Below the pieces are notes generated by a model. That model searched no databases. It was not told the DNA's origin and was given only the letters and a program-made list of their open reading frames with translations. A stretch of 25,541 nucleotides of DNA from CAZQAA01 sp964591255 (GTDB taxonomy: Bacteria > Desulfobacterota > DSM-4660 > Desulfatiglandales > Desulfatiglandaceae). Made by a program: the position numbers and the translations under genes. Below are positions 1-8,793 of the stretch, one piece after another; position 1 is the first letter of the stretch; each line of letters begins with the position of its first letter. The stretch is from NCBI GenBank assembly GCA_964591255.1, contig CAZQAA010000025.1:1-25541 (forward strand), in the 5' to 3' direction.

Positions 1-183
1 ATGAACGGGCATAAAAAGCTCAAGGATTTTTTTATCGATCTTAAGGTTCCTTCTGAGATAAGGAGAAAAACGCCTGTTTTGACGTGCGGAGAGATGATAA
101 TCTGGGTATGCGGTCTTAGGATCGATGACCGTTTCAAGATAACAAAGAATAGCAAAAGGATCTTAAAGGTGAAGTTAATATAA
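1..183 (+). CDS. tilS: tRNA(Ile)-lysidine synthase, C-terminal end (partial)
   Basis: This is the last 60 codons of an open frame that runs in from before the window; the Met at position 1 need not be the start. The peptide matches the small C-terminal substrate-binding domain of TilS: a KLKDFFIDLKVP block, then a strand with IIWVCGLRIDDRFK, where the family has the pattern W-x-x-G-x-R-x-D-x-R-[FY]. TilS ligates lysine to C34 of tRNA-Ile(CAU) in the cytoplasm, changing its decoding to AUA. The ATP-binding PP-loop half lies outside the window. The gene ends at TAA 181-183 and converges on the RNase Z-like gene 11 bp away. The domain assignment is from remembered family patterns; the short length limits certainty. 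Confidence 0.82.
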   Translation: MNGHKKLKDFFIDLKVPSEIRRKTPVLTCGEMIIWVCGLRIDDRFKITKNSKRILKVKLI

Positions 184-194
184 GGCAGATAATT

Positions 195-1211
195 TCAGTT
201 ACCCTGCATGAATGCGTTTCTGGCCTCTCTTTCCAGCTCATGGGCGCAATGTCGGTATCTGGGTGAAAAATGGAATAACCGGAATTGCTTAACACCGGCC
301 TTTCTTGCAAGTATCCCGGCTTCTCGGGCAGTCATATGATATTTTTTGCGGGCCAGTTCCTTTTCATTTTCCATAAAGGCCGCCTCAATAAACAACAGAT
401 CAGAACCCCTCGCCAGATTGACAATCCTGTCATAGTTTTCTCGACTGCCAGCTGAGTCGGCAATATAAGTGATTTTCTGGCCCCGGGAAATCTTGGCTAT
501 TTTTTCTACAAGGTTCCCGAACGGGAAAACTTTTTCTACTGTAGTCCGTCCGTCTTTTTCATTCCACCTGACTGTAAAATCAGTGTCAGGGTCCTGTTTT
601 TCATATATTGAAGTCTTGAATTGAGTTAACCATGGGCCTACCGGAAGGCCAAGTTCTCTTAGTGCCTCTTTATTAATATTGACATAAAAATTTTCCGTCA
701 GAGAAAAGGCAAGACATGGAATCCGGTGGTCAAGGATGGTGCACTGGACGGAAAAGGAGGGTTCTTCCAGTATGGCCCCTGAAAGAGGCTGTATATCAGG
801 CTCGTCCTGAGAAATGAATCTATCCCTGCAGGCATATGTTTTTGTAAGGACGGCGTGTTCTTGAATTTCGTGGATTACAATCCTGAAGTCGTTCAGGTAA
901 TCGTTGACCAGGTTCCAGTTATAACCGGATAGTCTTCCTTCTATATGTCTGGAAAAATGCTCGGGACCAAAAAGGTGGAGGACCTTGTCCCTGCCCAGCA
1001 GGATCCTTACGAGTGTATCGAATCCAATAAAATGGTCCATATGGGTATGGGTAACAAAGACATGGCTTATTTTTAGGAGATCTTTTGATGTGAGTGCATC
1101 AAGGTTCCCCAAGTCGAACAGGAGTGCCCTTTTTTCAAACAAGAAATGGATAAACAGACCTGGATCGGAAAATGGATCATTAATCAGTCTGGGTTGAAAA
1201 GATGGTCTCAT
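195..1211 (-). CDS. rnz: RNase Z-type metallo-beta-lactamase-fold hydrolase
   Basis: A 338-residue metallo-beta-lactamase-fold protein. The zinc signature HTHMDH is at residues 55-60 (H55, H57, D59, H60). Further expected ligands follow: an Asp in YIADSAG, and the C-terminal HMTAREAGILA block followed by FHFSPRY, which is characteristic of RNase Z/ElaC proteins. RNase Z removes the 3' trailer from tRNA precursors. The protein is somewhat longer than the usual ~305 residues, and the middle (residues ~100-230) does not resemble an obvious textbook exosite arm, so another RNase Z-like phosphodiesterase is possible. The ATG at 1211 has only a weak ribosome site. It is divergent from folC and convergent with tilS, another tRNA-maturation gene. 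Confidence 0.8.
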   Translation of the reverse strand: MRPSFQPRLINDPFSDPGLFIHFLFEKRALLFDLGNLDALTSKDLLKISHVFVTHTHMDHFIGFDTLVRILLGRDKVLHLFGPEHFSRHIEGRLSGYNWNLVNDYLNDFRIVIHEIQEHAVLTKTYACRDRFISQDEPDIQPLSGAILEEPSFSVQCTILDHRIPCLAFSLTENFYVNINKEALRELGLPVGPWLTQFKTSIYEKQDPDTDFTVRWNEKDGRTTVEKVFPFGNLVEKIAKISRGQKITYIADSAGSRENYDRIVNLARGSDLLFIEAAFMENEKELARKKYHMTAREAGILARKAGVKQFRLFHFSPRYRHCAHELEREARNAFMQGN

Positions 1212-1349
1212 GTCTTTTTGTTTTTATTGTGCCTATGTTTCCTGAGATTTGAGGGTAGCAAATATATACTCTTTTGCCAACAGAAACTCTTTTATCCTTT
1301 TTGTCAGGCTATTACCATAGCGCCGCCAGAGCACATTCCATCTTTTAAA

Positions 1350-1382
1350 TTGACAAACAACCCACAATCTGACCAATATAGC
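1350..1382 (+). promoter_or_regulatory. Possible sigma-70-like promoter upstream of folC
   Basis: A perfect -35 hexamer TTGACA is at 1350-1355, about 90 bp before folC. No good -10 box sits at the standard 16-18 bp spacing; the nearest is TATAGC at 1377-1382 (spacing 21). The rest of the 1212-1446 divergent spacer shows no gene or strong hairpin. folC itself has no evident Shine-Dalgarno sequence before its ATG at 1447. Confidence 0.25.
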
Positions 1383-1446
1383 CCTAAAAAAAATTGCATT
1401 CTGTAAGGGTACGGAGATTGCCCTTTAATATTATATTTATTCATTC

Positions 1447-2745
1447 ATGGAGAATCACACTATATCCTATCAAGAGGCGGTGGCGTATCTTTGCAGTCTC
1501 CAAAGATTCGGAATAAAGTTCGGACTGTCAAAGACATCCAATCTGTTGGATGCCTTTGGAAACCCACACAGGGACCAAAACTATATTCATATTGCCGGAA
1601 CTAATGGCAAAGGCTCGGTTGCGGCCTTTCTGTCATCTGTTTTGAGGGAGGCAGGTCTTCGGGTGGGACTGTACTCTTCTCCTCATTTGGTAAGGTTTAC
1701 AGAGCGTTTTAAGGTTAATGATGCGGAAATCCCGCAGGATACTGCCGCCGGCCTGATCGAAGAGTTGCGGGGGGCCTTTTCGCCAAAGGAACCACCCACC
1801 TTCTTTGAGGCCACTACGGCCATGGCCCTTATATATTTTGCCAGGGAACAGACCGATGTTGCTATAATGGAGGTGGGGATGGGCGGCCGTCTGGATGCCA
1901 CAAATGTGATCACCCCTCTTGTATCTGTGATCACAAATGTATTTCATGATCACCAATTTTTTCTTGGTTCCCGACTTCTGGATATTGCAGGCGAAAAAGC
2001 CGGAATTATAAAACATGGAGTTGACGTGGTAACCGGGGCTGCACAACCGGCGGTTGTCGCCCTTCTGGAGAGCATTGCAGAGGACAGGGGGGCCCCGTTA
2101 TGGCGCGTTGGGAAGGATATTCATTACAGAACCACCGGTTCCGGCTTCCATTATTATGGCTTAAAACGTAAATTAAGCGGTGTGCAACTCGGTTTGCAGG
2201 GCAGATTTCAGAGCCGTAATGCGGCCCTTGGTATTGCGGTAGTGGAAAGAATGGATGAAAAGGGGTTCAGGATACCCTCCCGGGCTATCCATGATGGACT
2301 CACAAAGGCATCCTGGCCAGGGAGAATGCATATCGTGGCAAAGAGGCCTACTATCATGCTTGACGGTGCACACAATCCGGCTGCCGCTATGGCCTTGCGT
2401 GAGTCAATCAGACGGGAATTTTCATACAGACGGCTTTTCCTGGTTGTGGGTATAATGGAAGACAAGGATATCGCCCCGTTACTTGGCGCAATTGTTCCCC
2501 TGGCTGACCATGTGATTTACACCAGGCCTGTTTATCACAGGGCTGCATCTCCCGAGCTTCTGGCTGCTAAGGGGGAGGCGTTGGGCAGGCCGGGGGAGAC
2601 CGTCTCTCCCCTTACAAGGGCAATAGACAGGGCACGAGATCTGGCCTGCCCGGATGACATGATTTTGGTGTGCGGGTCTCTTTTTACAGTAGGGGAGGCA
2701 CTGACCTATTTTGATCCGGTGACATACAGACCGGATGGACTTTGA
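1447..2745 (+). CDS. folC: Bifunctional folylpolyglutamate synthase / dihydrofolate synthase
   Basis: A 432-residue Mur-ligase-superfamily protein of the usual FolC length. It opens with the family's N-terminal pattern (SYQEAVAYLCSLQRFGIKFGL), then has the ATP-binding P-loop GTNGKGSV at residues 51-58, the central EVGMGGRLDATNVI block and the C-terminal LDGAHNPAA motif. FolC adds glutamate to folates in the cytoplasm (and to dihydropteroate in bifunctional forms), retaining and activating the one-carbon carrier. The region normally reading DHxDxLG is altered here to FHDHQFFLG, but the following EKAGIIK is intact. No Shine-Dalgarno is visible before ATG 1447, yet the homology begins within a few residues of it, so this start is favoured. 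Whether it is mono- or bifunctional cannot be read from the sequence. Confidence 0.93.
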   Translation: MENHTISYQEAVAYLCSLQRFGIKFGLSKTSNLLDAFGNPHRDQNYIHIAGTNGKGSVAAFLSSVLREAGLRVGLYSSPHLVRFTERFKVNDAEIPQDTAAGLIEELRGAFSPKEPPTFFEATTAMALIYFAREQTDVAIMEVGMGGRLDATNVITPLVSVITNVFHDHQFFLGSRLLDIAGEKAGIIKHGVDVVTGAAQPAVVALLESIAEDRGAPLWRVGKDIHYRTTGSGFHYYGLKRKLSGVQLGLQGRFQSRNAALGIAVVERMDEKGFRIPSRAIHDGLTKASWPGRMHIVAKRPTIMLDGAHNPAAAMALRESIRREFSYRRLFLVVGIMEDKDIAPLLGAIVPLADHVIYTRPVYHRAASPELLAAKGEALGRPGETVSPLTRAIDRARDLACPDDMILVCGSLFTVGEALTYFDPVTYRPDGL

Positions 2746-3005
2746 CATAACGGTGCAGGGCTGCCCGTATCGACCCGAGCCTAATTATGCAAGTGAGGTG
2801 TTTGAAATTACAGGTTCAACACCATAGTTTGCTAATATTTCCAACTTTCAACCTTATTGATGCCGTATGGGGCGTAAATCAGGTTCGTCTTTTTTAGATG
2901 AAAAAAAACTATTTGCTATTATTAACATGTTTTTCTTTTGTTGGTATTTGGTGGGAATATTCAACCGGAAAGCGTGAAACTGGACTGTTTGACTTAGGTT
3001 GTTTG

Positions 3006-5216
3006 ATGAAAAATCCGAAAGTATACATATGTATGTTCACTATAGTGGTTGCCCTTTTAGTTGGTTTGCCGCCCAGGATATCCTTGTCATCCACTTTTTC
3101 CAAAGAACGGTTCCTGGGCGATGCCAAGGCCCCCTGGCAGATTACGGCAAAGAGTATGTCTTATAATGAAGAACAAGGGGTGTATGTAGCGGAAGGGGAT
3201 GTGGTTATCAAGAAACAGGGGCGGTTTCTCTATGCACAGAAGGCGGTCTATAATGAGAAAACAGGGATTGCAGAGGTGTCCGGAGACGTATGGTTGGAGA
3301 CCGAGAGTGACATCCTTGTGGGGGAGGAAGGCGTATTTGATTTGAACAGGCAGACAGGAAAGATGAAGAAGGCATGCCTTTTTTTAAAGGAGAACAACTA
3401 CTACGTCAGTGGTGAAGTCATGGAAAAGACCGGCAAGGATACCTATCTTGTCAAGAACTGCCGATTGACCACGTGTGAAACCAAGATCCCTGCATGGAGC
3501 ATAAATGGATCGGAGGTCAAGGTTACCATAGAAGGGCATGGTACTGCCAAGAATGCCGTGTTTCGTGTCCATGGTATGCCGGTCTTGTACGTCCCCTACA
3601 TGATTTTTCCGGCCAAGACAAAACGTCAGACCGGGCTTTTGCCGCCCAGAATGGGACATTCCGATCGCACCGGTGTTGATTTGGAACTTCCTTTCTTCTG
3701 GGCCATTTCTGACCAGACTGATGCCACATTCTATCAGCGTTATATGAGCGAACGCGGTTATATGCAGGGGATCGAATTTCGGTATCTTGCCGATGAAAAC
3801 TCCAAGGGAATTTTCCTGTTTGATGTCTTGTTGGACAGGGAGGACGAAAAGGACATGAGTGATAGTGACGATCAGGAACTCAGCCCCTTTAGCAGGAGCA
3901 ATCGCACCAGGTACTGGCTGAGGGGCATGATGGATCAGGCCCTGCCGTTCCGCGTGTTTGCCCGGCTTGATGTTGATTTTGTTAGCGATCAGGACTACCT
4001 AAGGGAATTTGAAAAGGACCTTTTTGGAATTGATGCAAGGACCAGTCTGGCCCGGGAGTTGGGTCGTCCGGTGGAGGAAAAACGGTCTCCTACACGTAGG
4101 ACGGCCCTGAGACTGAGCCGGGATAGCGATAATTACAGCCTTCAGGCCATAGCCAGTTATCACCAGCGTCCGGAACATATATCAGATGACGATACGCCCG
4201 AACCCATTGGCAGCCTGGGTTTTGTATGGCTTCCAGAACAGTTGCGGAAGCTTCCTCTATTTTATGGGCTGGAATCCGACTATGGTTATGTATGGAGGGA
4301 TGAGGGAGATAAGGGGCACAGGTTTTCCCTTTCTCCAGAGATGAGGTTCCCGTTCTGGTTTGGGCGTTACATAGAGTTTGAGCCGTCTTTGCGTTATACC
4401 TATACCACTCTTTGGTTTGATGGCGGCAGTGGAGATAACGATCATCAATCAAAAAAGGCCTATGAAGTCAATGCAAGGCTGTCTGCCAAAATTGAACGGG
4501 TATATGACTGTAAATGGGGAGATGCCAAAAGGCTGAAGCACAGGATGTGGCCGGAGCTGAGTTACAGATACCGCAATCATCTTGATGAGGAAGATGATAA
4601 TCCCTGGTTTGAGCCTATTGATGATGAGGAGGATGTGAACCTGTTCACATTTTCCCTCAGGAATTATCTGGATGCGAGGCTTGAGGATGCAAAGGGAAAG
4701 GTCCGTTATCGTCAGTGGGCCTCCTGGACCCTCAGCCAGGGGTTTGATGTACATGAGGCAAGACGTGATGAGGGGCCGGGAGAGGATAGGGAACCATTTA
4801 CTCCCCTTACATTTACCTTTACTGCCACACCTTTTACCGATATTGATATTCGTGGAGATATGCAATGGAATCATTATGATACAGAATTTTCATCTGCCAA
4901 TCTGTCTGCGGATTTGTCTGTGGACAGATCCGGCGGGAGACAAGACAGATACACAATTGATTACGTATACCTAAAGGACAGTAAAAAGAGTATTGATTGC
5001 TGGTTTGATGTGAATCTGGTGCATGGATTTTCAGTGGGAGCCTCTCTTGAAAGGGACATGGAACTGGATGAAGACATATCAAACAGTTTCTGGATAAGAT
5101 ATGTGAGTCAGTGTTGGGGTATAACGGTAAAGGCGGACAGAGAGGATGAGGAAACCAGCATAGGCCTCGGTTTTCAGCTTATGGGCCTTGGAGAAACAAA
5201 CACCCCTAAACGCTGA
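3006..5216 (+). CDS. lptD: LPS-assembly outer-membrane protein LptD (OstA family)
   Basis: LptD forms the outer-membrane beta-barrel that inserts lipopolysaccharide into the outer leaflet. After a signal peptide (MKNPK, then hydrophobic residues to about residue 25) comes an OstA/LptA-like beta-jellyroll (AKSMSYNEEQGVYVAEGDV and following) and then the strongly family-typical PVLYVPYMIFP and GLLPPRMGHSDRTG region. The rest is alternating aromatic/acidic beta-strand sequence to the C-terminus. The frame is open back to ATG 2898, which would add 36 residues (772 in all). I prefer 3006 because a compact signal peptide begins there and AGG lies 7 nt upstream. A Cys pair in CRLTTC and later single Cys residues could form disulfides, but the E. 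coli pattern is not clearly reproduced. Confidence 0.9.
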   Translation: MKNPKVYICMFTIVVALLVGLPPRISLSSTFSKERFLGDAKAPWQITAKSMSYNEEQGVYVAEGDVVIKKQGRFLYAQKAVYNEKTGIAEVSGDVWLETESDILVGEEGVFDLNRQTGKMKKACLFLKENNYYVSGEVMEKTGKDTYLVKNCRLTTCETKIPAWSINGSEVKVTIEGHGTAKNAVFRVHGMPVLYVPYMIFPAKTKRQTGLLPPRMGHSDRTGVDLELPFFWAISDQTDATFYQRYMSERGYMQGIEFRYLADENSKGIFLFDVLLDREDEKDMSDSDDQELSPFSRSNRTRYWLRGMMDQALPFRVFARLDVDFVSDQDYLREFEKDLFGIDARTSLARELGRPVEEKRSPTRRTALRLSRDSDNYSLQAIASYHQRPEHISDDDTPEPIGSLGFVWLPEQLRKLPLFYGLESDYGYVWRDEGDKGHRFSLSPEMRFPFWFGRYIEFEPSLRYTYTTLWFDGGSGDNDHQSKKAYEVNARLSAKIERVYDCKWGDAKRLKHRMWPELSYRYRNHLDEEDDNPWFEPIDDEEDVNLFTFSLRNYLDARLEDAKGKVRYRQWASWTLSQGFDVHEARRDEGPGEDREPFTPLTFTFTATPFTDIDIRGDMQWNHYDTEFSSANLSADLSVDRSGGRQDRYTIDYVYLKDSKKSIDCWFDVNLVHGFSVGASLERDMELDEDISNSFWIRYVSQCWGITVKADREDEETSIGLGFQLMGLGETNTPKR

Positions 5217-5242
5217 ATGGTTTCAGGAGTTATGCCCCTGGG

Positions 5243-6601
5243 CTATTTTTCTGTTATTTCACTGACAGATAGCTGAAATATCGCCCTGGGGATGCGATCC
5301 ACGATACTGGCGAGTTTATCCTGGTCAATCCCCAGCACATTAAGCCTCTCTTTTAACTGATCTGTATTTATTTTTTCTATCTCGTGCGCCACCTGGAATC
5401 TTGACATGAGCAGATCAGCTAAATATGTCAGGGTTACCAAATCCTTGTCTTTTTCTGCATGTTCCGGATGATGGTGATGTCTTATAACATCTGTCAGGTT
5501 GTCAGGAAGGTTCCACTTGTCACCTAATATTCCCCCTGCCTCCGGGTGGGTAATTCCAAACCTTTCTTTTTCAGTATCAAGGAGTTCTGTTTCATCCTCC
5601 TGGATAGAGCGGTAAAAATATGGTGTTGACTGTGCCACATACTGATCAAGGGGAATTTTCCCTATATCGTGCAAAAGACCCGCTGTGTATGCGACTTCAG
5701 GAGTTGACCGTCCTGTAAAGGATGAGAGTTCTCCCGCAATCATGGCCGTGCCCAGGGCATGCTGGAATATTCCTCCCTTGCAAAGGGAGTATCCTTGTGC
5801 AGATACCGGAAACATGGTTTCCACAGTGACGGACAGGATAAGCTGCAGCAGCCTTTTTTCTCCAAGGATGACAAGCGCATGATCCACCGAGTCCACCATG
5901 ACACGCAAGCCGATCATGGCGGAATTGCACAGGTTGATCACTTTTGCGCTGATTACCTGGTCCTGACGTACTTCCTCGCCGATATCTTTCATGTTATAAT
6001 TATCTTTTTCTATCATTCTAAGGATCTTTAAGGCGATTTGTGGGATGGGGCGAACCCGTCGGATCGCCATTTCTATATCAGATGCGTCAGGTTTTTTTAT
6101 GTCTGTCTCAATGCCGGTATCTGTTATGGCTATCGGGTTTATTTCGGTTTTTAGGGTGCTGAGATCCAACTCCAGTATGCAGCTGAAATAACCTCCTGTC
6201 TCCATTCTGGTTATAGATATCCCATGCTGGTTCAGTATGGACTGAACGACCTCGGCTGTTCGTCCCCCAATGTCGAGTGAAAGATCTAGATCTGTGACAG
6301 GACCGACCAGTGCACCCCCTGCAATGCATACCTCAAGGTTTTCTTTTTGACCCCCGGCGTCTAAGATAGCCTGAATAAAGAGCGGCATACCCGTAGTAGC
6401 ATAGGTCTCGGGCTGATAGTAGATATGCGATCCCGTGGGCTCTGGCAACAGCAGATGAATCAGCCCACCCACGTTGGCCTTGCTATCGCAAATTGTGACT
6501 CCTACACATGTCCCGAGGTAGGCTTTCAGAACAGTATTTTCACTCTTGGCTACAATATATTCCCCTGAAGGTATAATACGTTCCGGCTTGATGTCCATCA
6601 T
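5243..6601 (-). CDS. CheD-HDOD/HD fusion signalling protein
   Basis: A 452-residue two-domain protein. Residues ~5-155 are CheD-like: LGTC at 29-32 and GGLIHLLLPEP at 45-55 place the catalytic Cys32 and His49 17 residues apart, as in Thermotoga CheD. CheD deamidates receptor glutamines. The Thr found 5-6 residues before the Cys in standard CheD is K26/A27 here. Residues ~178-445 are an HDOD module (RVRPIPQIALKIL, QDQVISAKVINLCNSA) that retains HD-type ligands: H281, H311-D312, H352, a four-His run 375-378, and D396 in YLADLL. There is no GYP motif. The start is well set by AGGAG 7 nt upstream of ATG 6601. No other chemotaxis gene is nearby. The precise reaction and targets are unknown; a sensory or motility regulator is an inference. 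Confidence 0.88.
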   Translation of the reverse strand: MMDIKPERIIPSGEYIVAKSENTVLKAYLGTCVGVTICDSKANVGGLIHLLLPEPTGSHIYYQPETYATTGMPLFIQAILDAGGQKENLEVCIAGGALVGPVTDLDLSLDIGGRTAEVVQSILNQHGISITRMETGGYFSCILELDLSTLKTEINPIAITDTGIETDIKKPDASDIEMAIRRVRPIPQIALKILRMIEKDNYNMKDIGEEVRQDQVISAKVINLCNSAMIGLRVMVDSVDHALVILGEKRLLQLILSVTVETMFPVSAQGYSLCKGGIFQHALGTAMIAGELSSFTGRSTPEVAYTAGLLHDIGKIPLDQYVAQSTPYFYRSIQEDETELLDTEKERFGITHPEAGGILGDKWNLPDNLTDVIRHHHHPEHAEKDKDLVTLTYLADLLMSRFQVAHEIEKINTDQLKERLNVLGIDQDKLASIVDRIPRAIFQLSVSEITEK

Positions 6602-6707
6602 CTATACGCTCCTGTTTAATGGATTCCCTTTTACACTTTTAATCTACCTAAACATCTCCCATAAGTAACTGCAATTCTTTTGCCCTTTTTAAAAAACGAA
6701 ACCAATA

Positions 6708-7790
6708 TTAATCTTTTATCCATCGTTTTATATAGATATCCCGTTTTGGATAGGGGATTTCGATTCCTTCCTGCTGAAATACCTCCTTTACACGGTCTGT
6801 AATATGGGAAATGGTATCAATCCTGCGCCTGGGTTCGGAAATCCATACCCTTGCTTCAAGATTGACCGCCGATTCACCAAAATTTTTAACTACCACTTTT
6901 GGTGGCGGATCTTTCATGACCCAGTCCAGTTCCTGACTGACGTCGCTGATAATTTTCTTGGCCTTTTTTACATCAGCGTCGTAGGCGATGCTGATTGGAA
7001 TCCTGACCCTTATCTCTTTGGTTATTGATGTATAGTTGATAATATCCCGCTTCATGATTTCGTTGTTGGGAATGACAATCACTATATTATCCGTGGTCCT
7101 TATTTTTGTCGCCCGCAGGCCTATATCCAGGATGTCTCCCCAGGTAGCCGAGTTTGACGGTGCTGACCATACTTCAATCCGGTCGCCGATTTCAAAGGGC
7201 CGGTCAATAATCAAGAGGACTCCGGCAATCAGGTTTGAAAGCGTGTCTTTTGCGGCAAAACCTATGGCAATACCGGCCACACCGGCACCTGCAACAAAAG
7301 GCATGATATTAAGACCGAGGATATCAAGGGCGAGGATTATCCCCGTCAGGTAAATAATTACACCTGAAAACTTTTTGGATAAACCTATAATTATGTCGTC
7401 CAGCTCTGTTTCGGTCTTTTTTGCTATGTTCCGTTCCAGGGCGGGGAGCAGGCTGTTTACCATGCCGGTGGTGATGGATGCAAGCAGTATAACGATAAAT
7501 GCATAAAAGATTTTTTCAACTATAGGTAGATGGTACAGATTGAGGAGCCCTACACCAAGAAGAATGAGGATCAGGTAGTGCCCTCCGCGTTTCATCAGGA
7601 TGAAAGTGCGGCCATTATTTTTGAAAAAGGGAAGATGACGATATTTTTTCTCAATGTTGCTGATGATGGCATTAAAGATAAACCAGGTGATACCAGCGGC
7701 CGTGAATAATGCCAGAGCATAGCCGATGGAAACCAATAATGCGCTTTGTCCGGAAAGGATTTCATGATAGAGTTTGATTAAGTATTTCAT
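6708..7790 (-). CDS. MscS-family mechanosensitive channel
   Basis: A 360-residue inner-membrane protein. Hydrophobic segments lie at about residues 18-42, 68-85, 92-112 and 138-160, followed by the Gly/Ala-rich pore helix and beta-domain signature of MscS (AGAGVAGIAIGFAAKDTLSN, then a block with RPFEIGDRIEV). The C-terminal soluble vestibule follows (VIPNNEIMKRDIINY, then IRVRIPISIAYDADV). Channels of this family open under membrane tension and release solutes during osmotic downshift. Compared with 286-residue E. coli MscS it has extra N-terminal helices, as many paralogues do. It lies upstream of the CheD-HDOD gene on the same strand with a 106-bp gap, so co-transcription is possible but not shown. 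No clear ribosome site precedes the ATG. Confidence 0.92.
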   Translation of the reverse strand: MKYLIKLYHEILSGQSALLVSIGYALALFTAAGITWFIFNAIISNIEKKYRHLPFFKNNGRTFILMKRGGHYLILILLGVGLLNLYHLPIVEKIFYAFIVILLASITTGMVNSLLPALERNIAKKTETELDDIIIGLSKKFSGVIIYLTGIILALDILGLNIMPFVAGAGVAGIAIGFAAKDTLSNLIAGVLLIIDRPFEIGDRIEVWSAPSNSATWGDILDIGLRATKIRTTDNIVIVIPNNEIMKRDIINYTSITKEIRVRIPISIAYDADVKKAKKIISDVSQELDWVMKDPPPKVVVKNFGESAVNLEARVWISEPRRRIDTISHITDRVKEVFQQEGIEIPYPKRDIYIKRWIKD

Positions 7791-8145
7791 GGTCTAGGAT
7801 CACGTGGTCCCCTGCATGGGGCTTGAAAGGCTGTCCTGTTAATGATACCGTTTAGATGTAGAATTATGGCTAACGTTTTCTGGTTACCTCTCTGATCCCA
7901 GGGCCGGAGTGGATTGTTTGCATGACCATTATCTGTTTATGTTTTTTTAGCATATTTGTTTCCTTGTTACAACGTACTTTTGCTTATTCATCAATTTTTT
8001 AGGCTTTTAAAAGACAAAGAGATAAGGAATAAGAATAAAAAAACATATAAACCTCATAAAAAGATGAATTCTTGTCAAGAAACCAAACCGTTGAATATTG
8101 AATTTTGGGCCTGTACCCCTTAACCGTTTTAATGAAGAGACATGA
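7791..8145. other. Divergent AT-rich spacer between mscS and queE
   Basis: 355 bp with no convincing ORF or tRNA. It contains a near-perfect 14-bp palindrome at 7797-7810 centred on CACGTG, directly before the mscS start, followed by a CCCC/GGGG mini-hairpin (7809-7821). A 10-bp AT palindrome CTTTTAAAAG is at 8004-8013. I looked for a preQ1 riboswitch ahead of queE and did not find a match. Confidence 0.5.
8072..8099 (+). promoter_or_regulatory. Possible queE-queC promoter
   Basis: TTGTCA (8072-8077) and AATATT (8094-8099) are separated by 16 bp and end 46 bp before the queE ATG. They match consensus at 5/6 and 4/6 positions. Weak evidence, in AT-rich sequence where such matches arise by chance. 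Confidence 0.35.
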
Positions 8146-8793
8146 ATGGCCTTAAGAATCAACGAGATTTTTTACAGTATTCAGGGGGAATCCTCTTACG
8201 CCGGCAGACCGTGCGTGTTTATCAGGTTGACCGGGTGTAACCTGAGATGTTCATTTTGTGATACCAGGTATGCCTATTACGGGGGCGATGAAATGGATGT
8301 GGGCGAGATTGTAGACCTGACAAGGTCTTATAACTGCAGTCTCGTGGAAATTACGGGTGGGGAACCCTTGATACAGAAAGACACCCCGTATTTGGTGGAG
8401 GCATTGCTACAACATGGTTTTAGAGTCCTCATGGAAACAAATGGGAGCCTGAATATTAGCATGGTAGATTCTCGATGCGTGAGAATCATTGATATAAAGT
8501 GTCCTTCAAGCGGGGAGGATGCGAAAAATGACCTTGAAAATCTTAAAAGACTGACGGATAAGGACCAGATCAAATTCGTTATCGGGGAAAGGGAGGATTA
8601 CTCATTTGCAAAAGAGATATTGCAGACTTCAGGGATAAGGCCCTTTGAGACAAATCCTGTCTATTTTTCACCCGTGTTTGACAAGATGGACCCCAAATTC
8701 CTGGCAAACTGGATTTTGGAAGATCATCTGAACGTGGCGATTCAACTCCAATACCACAAGATAATATGGGGTCCCGGGACAAGGGGAGTTTAG
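8146..8793 (+). CDS. queE: 7-carboxy-7-deazaguanine synthase
   Basis: A 215-residue radical-SAM enzyme that converts 6-carboxytetrahydropterin to 7-carboxy-7-deazaguanine in the preQ0/queuosine pathway. The N-terminus (INEIFYSIQGES) is typical of QueE. The [4Fe-4S]-binding motif C-x3-C-x2-C is at C31, C35 and C38, followed by the SAM-contacting VEITGGEPL. A purine-rich GAAGAG lies just before ATG 8146. The stop codon TAG (8791-8793) is immediately followed by the queC ATG with no spacer, so the two are almost certainly co-translated, and QueC uses the QueE product. QueD and QueF are not in this window. Confidence 0.95.
   Translation: MALRINEIFYSIQGESSYAGRPCVFIRLTGCNLRCSFCDTRYAYYGGDEMDVGEIVDLTRSYNCSLVEITGGEPLIQKDTPYLVEALLQHGFRVLMETNGSLNISMVDSRCVRIIDIKCPSSGEDAKNDLENLKRLTDKDQIKFVIGEREDYSFAKEILQTSGIRPFETNPVYFSPVFDKMDPKFLANWILEDHLNVAIQLQYHKIIWGPGTRGV

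Noticed and set aside
1146..1406. 86-residue plus-strand ORF across the start of the RNase Z-like gene
   Set aside because: The first part is antisense to a well-supported gene, the rest is low-complexity hydrophobic sequence, and there is no ribosome site or recognisable motif.
2735..2827. 30-codon ORF overlapping the folC stop
   Set aside because: Too short to support; no ribosome site beyond the end of folC and no known family pattern.
2898..3005. Upstream ATG of lptD giving 36 more residues and a possible lipobox near LLLLTC
   Set aside because: Thr rather than Gly, Ala or Ser precedes the Cys, no ribosome site is nearby, and a complete signal peptide begins at the internal Met used here.
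7990..8145. Possible preQ1 riboswitch ahead of queE-queC
   Set aside because: No match to the C-rich loop and A-rich tail of preQ1-I, nor to preQ1-II, in this spacer.
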